DNA of 64,000 bases from positions 124,001 through 188,000 of the forward strand of contig CAWKLL010000024.1 of the NCBI GenBank assembly GCA_963850255.1. The letters are read 5' to 3'. The position numbers and the translations under genes were made by a program. This document shows, one piece after another, positions 9,976 through 18,389 of the stretch (position 1 is the stretch's first letter; the number at the start of each line of letters is the position of its first letter). A model generated the notes under the pieces. It made no database searches and was not told the origin of the DNA. It saw only the letters and a list, made by a program, of their open reading frames with translations. The DNA is from J054 sp963850255. Its GTDB lineage: Bacteria > Pseudomonadota > Gammaproteobacteria > Steroidobacterales > GCA-2729495.

Positions 9976-10689
9976 ATGAGTATTTCGGAACTGTTGGCGG
10001 CCAGCCTCGCGGTGGCCGTTGGCTCCATTGTGCAGGCCGCCAGCGGCGTCGGCGCCGGCTTCCTGATGGTGCCGATGATTGCCTGGATCAACCTGGAACT
10101 GCTGCCCGGGCCGATGATCTGCGGCAGCCTGTCGCTGTCCGGCATCATGGCCTGGCGCGAGCGCGGCGCCATTGATCGCGGCAATCTACCGAGTATTTTT
10201 CTCGGCCTGATACCCGGCTCCGTGGCCGGCGCCTGGGTACTCAGCCGGGTGCCCGCTGACCGTCTGGGCCTGGTGTTCGGCACGGTGATCCTGCTGGCCG
10301 TAGCACTGACCGCGTCGGGGCTGAAGATTCCGCTCAACCGAGTAAGCGCGCTGACCTCCGGCGCCATGGCCGGCGCCATGGGTGCCAGCAGCGGCATCGG
10401 CGCGCCGATTTTGGCTATCCTCTATCAGAACCACAGCGCAGCCACGGTGCGCGCCACGCTGGCCTTCCTGTATACCGGCGCCTCGCTATTGATCCTGGCG
10501 ATACTGGCGCTGTTCGGTGAGTTTAGCTGGGCGGATCTGGCCAACGGCATCGCGTTGATGCCGGGTTTTTTATTCGGCTACTGGCTGGCCAATCGCTGGC
10601 GCGGGCAACTGGCCGGATTTGGTGCGCGCGGGCCCGTGCTGATCGTATCGGCGCTGGCAGCGGTAACCCTGATCTGGCGCAGTCTTTAG
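9976..10689 (+). CDS. TauE/SafE-family sulfite exporter-like permease
   Basis: A 237-residue protein with about eight hydrophobic helices. The internal duplication typical of TauE/SafE shows as the related motifs GSIVQAASGVGAGFLMVPM in the first half and AGAMGASSGIGAPILAILYQN in the second. Family members export sulfite, sulfonates or related anions; the substrate is not deducible here. It begins 39 bp after the small membrane protein and is the last gene of the forward run. Confidence 0.85.
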   Translation: MSISELLAASLAVAVGSIVQAASGVGAGFLMVPMIAWINLELLPGPMICGSLSLSGIMAWRERGAIDRGNLPSIFLGLIPGSVAGAWVLSRVPADRLGLVFGTVILLAVALTASGLKIPLNRVSALTSGAMAGAMGASSGIGAPILAILYQNHSAATVRATLAFLYTGASLLILAILALFGEFSWADLANGIALMPGFLFGYWLANRWRGQLAGFGARGPVLIVSALAAVTLIWRSL

Positions 10690-10759
10690 CCGGCGTGTTG
10701 TTGGCCTGAAGTACCGACTCGCCGCAGTTCCGCCGGCCGCGCTACGGGCCTCAAGATGT

Positions 10760-12109
10760 TCAGCGCAAAGTCACCAGCTCTTCAGCGCTGGTCGGGTGGA
10801 TCGCCACCGTGTCATCGAAATCCGCTTTGCAGGCACCCATGCGCATGGCCACTGCAAAGCCCTGCAACATTTCATCCGCGCCCGGACCAATGAGGTGGAT
10901 ACCAATTACTTTCTGCGCCTTGCCGAGGGTCACCAGCTTCATGCGTGTTTTAGGCTTATGCTCGGTGACACCGTTTAACAGCGGCACAAACTCGGAAGTA
11001 AATACCTGCACTTCGTCGCCGTAATCGTCGCGGGCTTGTTGCTCGGTCATACCACAGCTGCCGATGGGCGGGTGGCTGAATACCACGGAAGGAATATTGC
11101 TGTAGTCCAGGTGACGGCCTTCCATGCCGCCATAAACCCGGTCGGCCAGCCGTCGGCCCGCGGCGATAGCGACGGGCGTCAGGGCATCACGGCCGGTGAC
11201 ATCCCCAATAGCAAAAATACCCGGCACATTGGTGGCCTGGTATTTGTCGGTGGGAATGAAGCCGCCCGCATCCAGTTCCACACCGGCCAGGTCCAGGCCG
11301 ATGTTCTCCGTTTCCGGTACCCGGCCGATGGCCCAGATCCAGGCGTCGAAGGGCCCTTCCTCGGCGCCGCTGGCCATGGTCACATGCAGGCCATTATCGG
11401 CCTGGCGCAAATGCGGCTCGCTGGTGCCCGACCAGCAACGGATGCCGTCATGCTCCAGGGCTTCCATCAGGCCACGCTGGACCATCTCATCGAATTCGCG
11501 CAGCACACTGCCATAACGAAAAAACAGGGTGACTTCGGCGCCCAGTGCGTTGAGCATGCCCGCCAGTTCCACGGCGATGTAGCCGGCGCCGGCCACGGCT
11601 ACGCGACGGGGCAGGTCTTCCAGCTCGAAAAAACCATCGGAAGTAATGCCCAGTTCGGCGCCGGGCAGATTCGGCATCTTGGGTCGCCCACCGGTGGCGA
11701 CGATAATCTTTTCAGCAGTGAGCCGACGCTCGCCACTGACTACCGTGGTCGCATCTAAAAAGCGTGCGTCACCGGCAATGTATTCGATGCCCTTGTTATC
11801 GAGATTACGCGCATAGATGCCATTCAGGCGCTCGACGTAGGCATCACGTCGCGTTTTCAGGTGTGGCCAGTCGTGACCGATGTTCGTCGGCAGGCTAAAA
11901 CCATACTCACGGGCATCGGTGAAAGCGTGCGCCAGACTGGCAGCATTCCACATTACCTTCTTGGGCACGCAGCCGACATTCACGCAGGTACCACCCAGCC
12001 GGCCGCGCTCAATGACGGCCGCTTTGGCGCCATATTCAGCCGCACGCTGGGCTGCCGCCAGGCCGCCGCTGCCGCCGCCGATTACCAGCAGGTCGAAACT
12101 GTCTGTCAT
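10760..12109 (-). CDS. gor: Glutathione-disulfide reductase
   Basis: An FAD-dependent enzyme that reduces oxidised glutathione with NADPH. It shows the FAD loop GGGSGGLAAA, the redox disulfide GGTCVNVGCVPKK, the NAD(P) loop GAGYIAVELAG, the second FAD motif AIGDVTG, and the C-terminal catalytic HPTSAEELVTLR that supplies His across the dimer. The start is placed at 12109 (MTDSFDLLV), 449 residues, the normal length; the frame is open to 12211 but that extension has no family character. It is divergent from prlC. Confidence 0.93.
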   Translation of the reverse strand: MTDSFDLLVIGGGSGGLAAAQRAAEYGAKAAVIERGRLGGTCVNVGCVPKKVMWNAASLAHAFTDAREYGFSLPTNIGHDWPHLKTRRDAYVERLNGIYARNLDNKGIEYIAGDARFLDATTVVSGERRLTAEKIIVATGGRPKMPNLPGAELGITSDGFFELEDLPRRVAVAGAGYIAVELAGMLNALGAEVTLFFRYGSVLREFDEMVQRGLMEALEHDGIRCWSGTSEPHLRQADNGLHVTMASGAEEGPFDAWIWAIGRVPETENIGLDLAGVELDAGGFIPTDKYQATNVPGIFAIGDVTGRDALTPVAIAAGRRLADRVYGGMEGRHLDYSNIPSVVFSHPPIGSCGMTEQQARDDYGDEVQVFTSEFVPLLNGVTEHKPKTRMKLVTLGKAQKVIGIHLIGPGADEMLQGFAVAMRMGACKADFDDTVAIHPTSAEELVTLR

Positions 12110-12198
12110 GGATTTTTCCAGGGCCAAAATCGGGAATGGGAGTTTAAGGCAGCCCGAAGCGCTGTGATAGCATCGCCGTTTTCCCGAGTCACTCAAAC

Positions 12199-14232
12199 GT
12201 GTCCAATCCACTGCTAGAACACGATGGGCTGCCTCAGTTCAGCGCCATCAAACCCGAGCATGTTTTGCCGGCCGTCCAGCAGGTGCTGGCTGAGAACAAG
12301 TCGCGCCTGGAAGAGATTCTGAGCAGCGCTGGCCAGTCGGCATTCGCCGGAGGTGTGCTGCCGCTGGAGGAACTCGGCGACCGCCTGCATCATGTCTGGT
12401 CGCCGGTCAGCCATCTGCACGGCGTGGCCAACACCAAAGATCTGCGTGCGGCTTACAACGAATGCCTGCCCATGCTGTCTCGTTACGAAACCGAGATGGC
12501 GCAGGACGAACGCCTGCACGGCATTTACGAACGCGCAGCAGGCAGCGATACCAGCCAGCTGGACGCGGGCGCCGGGCGCCTGCTGGAACTGGCCCTGCGC
12601 GACTTCCGCCTGGCCGGTGTAGATCTGCCCGGCGAACAGAAGCAGCGCTTCAAGGCTGTGGTGGAAGAACTGGCCCAGCTACAGGCACGCTTCGAGCAAA
12701 ACCTGCTCGACGCCATGGCGGCCTGGAGCCATGCGGAAACCGAGCTCGAAAAACTCGCCGGTATTCCCGCCGCAACGCTGGAGCAGGCTGCAGCCCAGGC
12801 ACGCGAAGCGGACCAGCCGGGCTGGCTGTTCCAGCTCGACCAACCCACCTATGTGGCCATCGTCACCCATGCCGACAATCGTGACCTGCGCATGCGCTTT
12901 TACCGCGCCTGGGCCACGCGGGCTTCCGATCAGGCCGACAGCAGCGACTTCGATAATTCGGAAAATATCGAACAGATCCTGCGACTGCGTAACGAGGCCG
13001 CACAACTGGTGGGGTTCGAGAACTACGCGGAATACTCGCTGGCCTCGAAAATGGCCGGTTCCGTCGGCGAGGTGCTGAGCTTCCTGGATGAACTGGCGTT
13101 GCGTTCGCATCAAACTGCACGCCGCGAACTGGATGAGCTGGAACGGTTTGCCGGTCGCGGCCTGGCCGCCTGGGACATCGCCTACTACTCGGAAAAACTG
13201 CGCGAGGAGCGCTACGCCGTATCCGACGAAGAGTTGCGTCCGTTTTTTCCGCTAGATGGTGTGCTCAGCGGTTTGTTCGAACTGGTGCAAAAAATCTACG
13301 GGCTGCGTATTGAAATCGACGACAGCGTAGACACCTGGGATTCGCAGGTACGTTTCTACCGGCTCTACGATCAGCAGGGTTCTGAGATCGGCGGTTTCTA
13401 CACCGACCTGTTTGCACGCAGCAACAAGCGCAGCGGCGCCTGGATGGACGAGTGCATCAACCGCAAGGGTATCGACGGAAGTTCGCCGCAGCTACCCGTA
13501 GCCCACCTGGTGTGCAATTTTGCCGCGCCCACCGCCAGCACGCCCTGCCTGTTAAATCATGACGAAGTGCTCACGCTGTTTCATGAATTCGGGCATACCC
13601 TGCATCACGTGCTGACCCGCGTCGGCTACCCGAGTATCGCCGGCATTAATGGCGTGCCCTGGGACGCTGTGGAGCTACCCAGCCAGTTCATGGAAAATTT
13701 TGCCTGGGAACCCGCAGTGATGCGGATGATTTCCGGCCACTACCGCAGCGGCGAAGCCCTGCCTGAAAAACTGCTGGAGAAACTACAGGATTCACGCGTG
13801 TTTCAGTCGGCTATGCAAATGGCCCGGCAGCTGGAGTTCGCGCTGTTCGATTTACGCCTGCATGCCGAATACGACCCGCGCCGCGGCAGCCGTCTCAAAC
13901 GTATTCTTGAAGACGTACGCAGCCGAGTGGCGGTGGTCCGACACCCCGAATACAACCGCTTCGCACACGGTTTCTCGCATATTTTCGGTGGCGGCTATGC
14001 GGCCGGCTACTACAGCTACAAATGGGCCGAAGTGCTCTCGGCTGATGCCTGGTCGGCCTTCCAAGAAATAGGCGTGATGGAACCCGAGGTAGCCGGGCGC
14101 TTCCGCGAACGGATCCTGGAGGTGGGTGGCTCGGTGGATATTGCCGAGGCGTTTCGACAATTCAGGGGCCGCGATCCCAGCATTGAGCCCTTGCTGACGC
14201 AATCGGGAATCCAGAAGGCAAACGCGAAATGA
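12199..14232 (+). CDS. prlC: Oligopeptidase A (M3 metallopeptidase)
   Basis: A cytoplasmic zinc oligopeptidase that degrades short peptides, including signal peptides. The zinc site HEFGHTLHH is at about residue 459, followed by the downstream Glu-containing helix (ELPSQFMENFAWEP). The 677 residues match PrlC. The start codon is GTG at 12199, and the N-terminus (NPLLEHDGLPQFSAIKPEHV) is typical of the family. Its stop overlaps the start of the exonuclease III gene by four bases. Confidence 0.94.
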   Translation: MSNPLLEHDGLPQFSAIKPEHVLPAVQQVLAENKSRLEEILSSAGQSAFAGGVLPLEELGDRLHHVWSPVSHLHGVANTKDLRAAYNECLPMLSRYETEMAQDERLHGIYERAAGSDTSQLDAGAGRLLELALRDFRLAGVDLPGEQKQRFKAVVEELAQLQARFEQNLLDAMAAWSHAETELEKLAGIPAATLEQAAAQAREADQPGWLFQLDQPTYVAIVTHADNRDLRMRFYRAWATRASDQADSSDFDNSENIEQILRLRNEAAQLVGFENYAEYSLASKMAGSVGEVLSFLDELALRSHQTARRELDELERFAGRGLAAWDIAYYSEKLREERYAVSDEELRPFFPLDGVLSGLFELVQKIYGLRIEIDDSVDTWDSQVRFYRLYDQQGSEIGGFYTDLFARSNKRSGAWMDECINRKGIDGSSPQLPVAHLVCNFAAPTASTPCLLNHDEVLTLFHEFGHTLHHVLTRVGYPSIAGINGVPWDAVELPSQFMENFAWEPAVMRMISGHYRSGEALPEKLLEKLQDSRVFQSAMQMARQLEFALFDLRLHAEYDPRRGSRLKRILEDVRSRVAVVRHPEYNRFAHGFSHIFGGGYAAGYYSYKWAEVLSADAWSAFQEIGVMEPEVAGRFRERILEVGGSVDIAEAFRQFRGRDPSIEPLLTQSGIQKANAK

Positions 14233-14996
14233 TGATCGCCAGCTGGAACGTCAACAGCCTGCGGGTGCGCCTGGGGCATGTGCAGGACTGGCTGGCCAGC
14301 GCCCAACCCGACGTACTCGGTCTGCAGGAACTCAAGCTGACCGACGACAAGTTTCCGCATGACGAACTGAACGCCGCCGGTTATCACTCGGTAAGCAACG
14401 GGCAGCCCACCTATAACGGCGTGGCATTGCTCTCACGCGAGGAGCCCACCGATGTCAGTCGCGATCTGCCGGACTTCGAAGACCCGCAGCGACGCGTGAT
14501 AGCAGCGACCTACGGCGACACGCGGGTAGTTAACTTGTATGTGCCTAACGGACAGAGCGTCGGCTCGGACAAGTACGCCTACAAACTGGACTGGCTCGAC
14601 AGCCTGAGCGCCTATTTGCAGGCCGAGCAGGAACGCTATCCACGCCTGGTAGTCATGGGCGACTTCAACATCGCCCCCGATGATCGGGACGTTCATGACC
14701 CTGAAGAATGGCGCGACAAAATTCTCTGCAGCGGCCCGGAACGCGAGCGTCTACAGCAGCTGGTGGATTTGGGTTTGCAGGACAGTTTCCGGCAGTTCGA
14801 ACAACCCGAAGCAATCTTTAGCTGGTGGGACTATCGGGCCGCGGGTTTTCGTCGCAATCGCGGCCTGCGTATCGACCTGCTGCTGATCTCACCCACGCTG
14901 CAACCACTCTGCACGGAAAGCGGCGTTGATAAAGAGCCGCGCAAGCTGGAAAGGCCCTCTGATCACGCCCCGGTCTACCTGCGCCTGGCCGGCTGA
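14229..14996 (+). CDS. xth: Exodeoxyribonuclease III (AP endonuclease)
   Basis: Cleaves DNA at abasic sites and acts as a 3'-5' exonuclease in base excision repair. Catalytic motifs are visible: SWNVNSLRVR, LQELKL (metal-binding Glu), YVPNG, MGDFNIAPDD, and SDHAPVYLR with the catalytic His. The length of 255 residues fits XthA. It is translationally coupled to prlC by a four-base overlap. Confidence 0.94.
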   Translation: MMIASWNVNSLRVRLGHVQDWLASAQPDVLGLQELKLTDDKFPHDELNAAGYHSVSNGQPTYNGVALLSREEPTDVSRDLPDFEDPQRRVIAATYGDTRVVNLYVPNGQSVGSDKYAYKLDWLDSLSAYLQAEQERYPRLVVMGDFNIAPDDRDVHDPEEWRDKILCSGPERERLQQLVDLGLQDSFRQFEQPEAIFSWWDYRAAGFRRNRGLRIDLLLISPTLQPLCTESGVDKEPRKLERPSDHAPVYLRLAG

Positions 14997-15096
14997 TCAC
15001 ACATAATCCAGATAATCGCGTTGTCGCCGGGCTCAGCGACTGTCAGACTGATGAAAAGGATGCGCCGCGCCTGAATGGCCGTGGCGCCGAGTGTTC

Positions 15097-16143
15097 ATGA
15101 GCCAGCCGACCATTACCCTGCCCTTTGACGCCAGCCGCATGCAGGACCGGCGCAGTGACTACGATGTCACCAACACCGTGCGGGTCAGTTCCACCGCGGC
15201 CGTGCGCAGTGCTGTACAAGAGCTGTTTCAGCAGGTTTTCCCGGGCGCCGCCTTCGACGCCATCTGGATGGCCTTCCACGATTTCGACCGACTGTTCGAC
15301 GGCAACTACGCCGACTATGTTGGTTGCGACACGGTCTATCACGACAAACAGCACAGCCTGGATATCACGCTAGCAATGGCGCGCCTTTTGGCCGGCTATG
15401 AACTCAGCGTCGGCAAGGAAGATGCCCTGGGTCCGCAACGCGCCGTGCTTGGCCTGATTGCTGCCCTGTTTCATGATGCCGGTTACATACGCCGCAAAGA
15501 TGAAACGCGCTGGCAGAACGGCGCGCAATTCACGCTGTGGCATGTCTCGCGCAGCGCCAACTTCCTGCGCGACTACCTGCCGCGACTCAACCTCGGTGAC
15601 ACGACAGTGCTGGCAACGCAGGTTGTCCACTACACAGGCTATGAGCTCAATCTGGACGAAATCGAACTCGATGATCCGCGAGACACCATAGTCGGTCACT
15701 TACTGGGTACTGCCGACCTGCTGGCGCAGATGGCCGATCGCTGCTACCTGGAAAAATGTCGCGATCGCCTGTACGCGGAATTCGTGATTTCCGGTGTTGC
15801 CACCGGGGATGGGAATCAGCAGCAGCAAGCCGTTCAATATACTTCGGGCATCGACCTGCTGCGAAAAACGCCTGGCTTCTGGAACACCGCAGTCAGCGAA
15901 CGCCTGGAAAAGAAATTCAATCGCGCTTACCGCTATATCGAGCCCCTGTTTAATGGCGTGAATCCCTACCTGGGCTTTATTGGCGCCAGCCTCAGCTACC
16001 TTGATGACGTGATCGAGCAAGATGAATGGCAAGCATTGCGGCGCAAACCTCCGCTATACACGCTCGACCCGGATGTAATGCAGGCCGTGAGTGCCATGGT
16101 TAGCCAGCGCATCGCCGAGCAGACCGCACCGTTTCAGCGCTAG
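15097..16143 (+). CDS. HD-domain protein, putative phosphohydrolase
   Basis: Contains the metal-binding pattern of the HD superfamily: YHDKQHSLD at about residue 75, then ALFHDAGY about 45 residues later, where His-Asp pairs would bind two metals. HD proteins cleave phosphoesters or nucleotides; no second signalling domain is present, so the substrate is open. The start is ATG 15097 (MSQPTITLPF); the frame also has a GTG two codons earlier. It is the last chromosomal gene before the cassette array. Confidence 0.75.
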   Translation: MSQPTITLPFDASRMQDRRSDYDVTNTVRVSSTAAVRSAVQELFQQVFPGAAFDAIWMAFHDFDRLFDGNYADYVGCDTVYHDKQHSLDITLAMARLLAGYELSVGKEDALGPQRAVLGLIAALFHDAGYIRRKDETRWQNGAQFTLWHVSRSANFLRDYLPRLNLGDTTVLATQVVHYTGYELNLDEIELDDPRDTIVGHLLGTADLLAQMADRCYLEKCRDRLYAEFVISGVATGDGNQQQQAVQYTSGIDLLRKTPGFWNTAVSERLEKKFNRAYRYIEPLFNGVNPYLGFIGASLSYLDDVIEQDEWQALRRKPPLYTLDPDVMQAVSAMVSQRIAEQTAPFQR

Positions 16144-16441
16144 CGCAGCGCAGCCATAGGGCGATTGCATAGATCGGACGAGATACTGCTTTGCCGATCA
16201 AAAACTTACAAAGAAGATACGAAAGGCCAGAAACGCCAACTCCCCGGAAACAGCCGATATACATCGACTAGCGCCGAGATTTATCGACCACCCAACACAT
16301 TAGTTTCAAACCAGCCCACTCTCAGTTCGTTGAATATCAGGAACTATTTGGATATGTTGATCCGATGATCAATAGCCCTAGCGAATCTACAGTGTTTGCC
16401 GAGTTTCAAAGCGGCTTCCACAGAATCAGCTGTTAGGTGCC
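16144..16441. other. Left boundary of the cassette array with a lone recombination core
   Basis: No convincing gene is seen between the HD-domain gene and the first cassette. At 16432-16441 the sequence GTTAGGTGCC forms a recombination core; it is the exact reverse complement of the ten bases GGCACCTAAC that open the first cassette's own attC, so the crossover lies between 16432 and 16433. The sequence to its left lacks the conserved inner boxes of the other sites. It may be an attI-like site, the remnant of a lost cassette, or a secondary insertion site. No integrase gene is found nearby. Confidence 0.5.
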
Positions 16442-16939
16442 ATGTTGAAACTTAGTATGGATTCTGAGCCTGACGACGATCCCGCGTTTGTTGCGTTCGT
16501 CGAAAAGCTAATAGTTGGCGCACTAGCTGCCGGCGATACCGAGCATGCAGCAATCATCAAGATTGATAACTGGTTCGATGACAAATGGGCTGCATTCGGT
16601 GGCCAACTAAGAGACTATTCAGGCTTCGCGCAATACGCTTTTCTTCCGCAATATCCGGTAAGGCGTTTTAGTGGCAAAGCGTTACCACCATTCGCACGAT
16701 CTCGGGTTAGTTATTTGCTGACGATCGGTCAACCTGAGAAAAACCTGGCTAGTGTTTTCTACTTTAGCGGCAACACCAACGCCAACCTCCGTGGAAGCTT
16801 CCTCGCTTCCGAATTCGACGATAGCTCATGCCGTTATGATTGGTATGTTGGATTCACAAAGATAGAAGATTGGCAGATGATTCGGCAAAAGAACATTTCA
16901 CGGTCGGCGGTTGAAGCGATGGCGGGATATGGCACCTAA
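16442..16939 (+). CDS. Cassette protein of unknown function, 165 aa
   Basis: First gene of the array, in the cassette 16433-17026. It starts ten bases after the recombination point and its TAA stop lies inside the attC opening box, a standard cassette layout. The protein is soluble and rich in aromatics (YSGFAQYAFLPQYPVRRF, CRYDWYVGFTKIEDWQ). No family was recognised and there is no signal peptide. Base composition is more AT-rich than the flanking chromosome, as expected for a mobile cassette. Confidence 0.75.
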   Translation: MLKLSMDSEPDDDPAFVAFVEKLIVGALAAGDTEHAAIIKIDNWFDDKWAAFGGQLRDYSGFAQYAFLPQYPVRRFSGKALPPFARSRVSYLLTIGQPEKNLASVFYFSGNTNANLRGSFLASEFDDSSCRYDWYVGFTKIEDWQMIRQKNISRSAVEAMAGYGT

Positions 16940-17032
16940 CCAGCGCAAGCAATGGACGGCTCCGTCTGTCACACCTTTTGCCTACGCAAAAGCTGACGCC
17001 AGCCGGCCCCGCCACTGTTGCGGGCGTTAGAG
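16931..17032 (+). other. attC site 1
   Basis: Opens with GGCACCTAAC (16931-16940), closes with GCGTTAGAG (crossover after 17026). The ten opening bases are perfectly complementary to the start of the cassette (16432-16441). The middle holds CTTTTGCCTACGCAAAAG, an imperfect hairpin. Confidence 0.9.
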
Positions 17033-17038
17033 GGCCCT

Positions 17039-17449
17039 ATGAAACCCTGTCGCGAGTGTCAGCACGAAGTCTCAGCGCAAGCCATGGCTTGTCCGAATTG
17101 CGGCGCGCCTTACCCTGCAAAAGCGACCTGGGATGGCTGGGGCTATGAATTCAGGTCCAAGGCATCCATAGCAGGCTGGCCTTGGCTGCACATCTCATTC
17201 AAGTACCGTCCAAACAAGACCCCGGTGGTGGCGCGTGGCGTCATCGCCATCGGGCAGTTCGGCTGCGGTGTCGTTTGCATTTCCCAGTTCGGCGTTGGGT
17301 TGTTTAGCCTGAGCCAGTTCACTGTTGCTGGGTTTGCACTAGCGCAGTTCGCGGTCGCGTACTCGCTCATCGCGCAATTTGGTATTTATGTGGCGGATGG
17401 CTATGGCCAGTTTGTACTTAAGCTGTCAAAGCTGCTTGGGGCCCTCTAA
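17039..17449 (+). CDS. Zinc-ribbon protein with tandem QF decapeptide repeats
   Basis: A cassette gene (cassette 17027-17536), 136 residues. The N-terminus is a zinc ribbon, CRECQHEVSAQAMACPNCG, with two CxxC pairs. The C-terminal half consists of five tandem ten-residue repeats, each with an invariant Gln-Phe pair (IAIGQFGCGV, VCISQFGVGL, FSLSQFTVAG, FALAQFAVAY, SLIAQFGIYV), hydrophobic and regularly spaced. This could form a small beta-solenoid or a membrane-embedded stack. The function is unknown. The ATG at 17039 is used because an upstream in-frame start lies inside attC. Confidence 0.75.
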   Translation: MKPCRECQHEVSAQAMACPNCGAPYPAKATWDGWGYEFRSKASIAGWPWLHISFKYRPNKTPVVARGVIAIGQFGCGVVCISQFGVGLFSLSQFTVAGFALAQFAVAYSLIAQFGIYVADGYGQFVLKLSKLLGAL

Positions 17450-17542
17450 CCAGCGCAAGCAGTGGACGGCTCCGTCTGTCACGCCTTTTGCCTACGCAAA
17501 AGCCGACGCCAGTCGGCACCGCTACTGTTGCAGGCGTTAGGC
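17439..17542 (+). other. attC site 2
   Basis: Opens with GGGCCCTCTAAC (17439-17450), a perfect 12-base complement to the cassette start GTTAGAGGGCCC at 17026-17037. Closes with GCGTTAGGC (crossover after 17536). The middle is nearly identical to attC site 1. Confidence 0.92.
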
Positions 17543-17550
17543 GGCCAAGT

Positions 17551-18171
17551 ATGAGCGAGCAACTCCATAGTTGGATAACGATTCCGGCGCTCTTGCTAGG
17601 TCTCGCCCTAACTTCAGGCTGTGCAACTGTTAGTCCGGCGTTGCATGTTGTGGGAGTCTACGAAGGCGGGCCAGAACCACAAGCTAACAACGTTGTTACT
17701 CGCACTGAAGCTTCTGGATCTTCTAGCCTCAAGAAAAGTAATGACAGAATGAAACTGCTTGAGCCGCGGGTCATCGCGCCGGGCGCACCGAAACGTGGGC
17801 CAACTGAATCTACCGTTGAAATAGCAGTCACCGATGCCAGTCAGCCCATTGTTCTGGCTCTAACCGCATACGATAAGACCCATTGGAAGATTGATGCCTT
17901 GCCAGAAGTGGTGTTCGAAAAAATTATTCTCGGTGGTTACCATTCGCAACGAGTTTCGGGAATCGATCCGAATGTGCCGATTGAGACCTACACCTATGAC
18001 TCATCGCCCTGTCAGAGTTGTTGGCAAGGCTCCAAGTATTTTTACTCATATAAGAACCCGCCCCCAGAGCTTCGTCAGATTACAGGTCTTAAAGTTTCAT
18101 CCTTTCAGGGGCGCTATCGCGCAAGCAGATTCTCTATTTTCCCTAACATGAAGATGTACGATAGTGAATGA
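17551..18171 (+). CDS. Cassette-encoded lipoprotein of unknown function
   Basis: In the cassette 17537-18265. The ATG at 17551 lies 14 bases after the crossover. The N-terminus is a lipoprotein signal (hydrophobic stretch then LALTSGC with the acylated Cys). The mature part contains IVLALTAYDKTHWKID and PIETYTYDSSPCQSCW, ending in an SSFQGRYRASRF segment. Similar sequences are, from memory, scattered in marine bacteria with no known function. Likely anchored to a membrane facing the periplasm or outside. Confidence 0.75.
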   Translation: MSEQLHSWITIPALLLGLALTSGCATVSPALHVVGVYEGGPEPQANNVVTRTEASGSSSLKKSNDRMKLLEPRVIAPGAPKRGPTESTVEIAVTDASQPIVLALTAYDKTHWKIDALPEVVFEKIILGGYHSQRVSGIDPNVPIETYTYDSSPCQSCWQGSKYFYSYKNPPPELRQITGLKVSSFQGRYRASRFSIFPNMKMYDSE

Positions 18172-18189
18172 ACGTTTCAGCAAAGAATG

Positions 18190-18271
18190 GTCCGCCTAAC
18201 CAGTGCAATCAAACCGCTCCCTTCGGTCGCTGGACGCAGCTGATGCTGCGCCCCTGTTGCGGGCGTTATGA
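18190..18271 (+). other. attC site 3
   Basis: Opens with GTCCGCCTAACCAGTGC (GCCTAAC at 18194-18200), complementary to the cassette start GTTAGGCGG at 17536. Closes with TGTTGCGGGCGTTATG (crossover after 18265). The inner stem pairs CCGCTCCCTTCGGTCGCTGG-type bases with GCAGCTGATGCTGC. Confidence 0.88.
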
Positions 18272-18389
18272 GGCCAGTTTCGTGTCGCATCGAACTGACC
18301 GCAAATGATCCATTTGAGCCGCCTGCTTATCTGCACATTGAACAGGCGGATTGATTCCCGCTGCTCCCCTGGGGCATACCCATCAGCCT

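Noticed and set aside
11036..11758. 240-residue plus-strand open frame opposite glutathione reductase
   Set aside because: It is the antisense of a GC-rich gene with strong family motifs; no independent start or motif supports it.
16165..16368. 67-residue open frame between the HD protein and the array
   Set aside because: No ribosome-binding site, low-complexity composition and no family resemblance; it spans the boundary region of the array.
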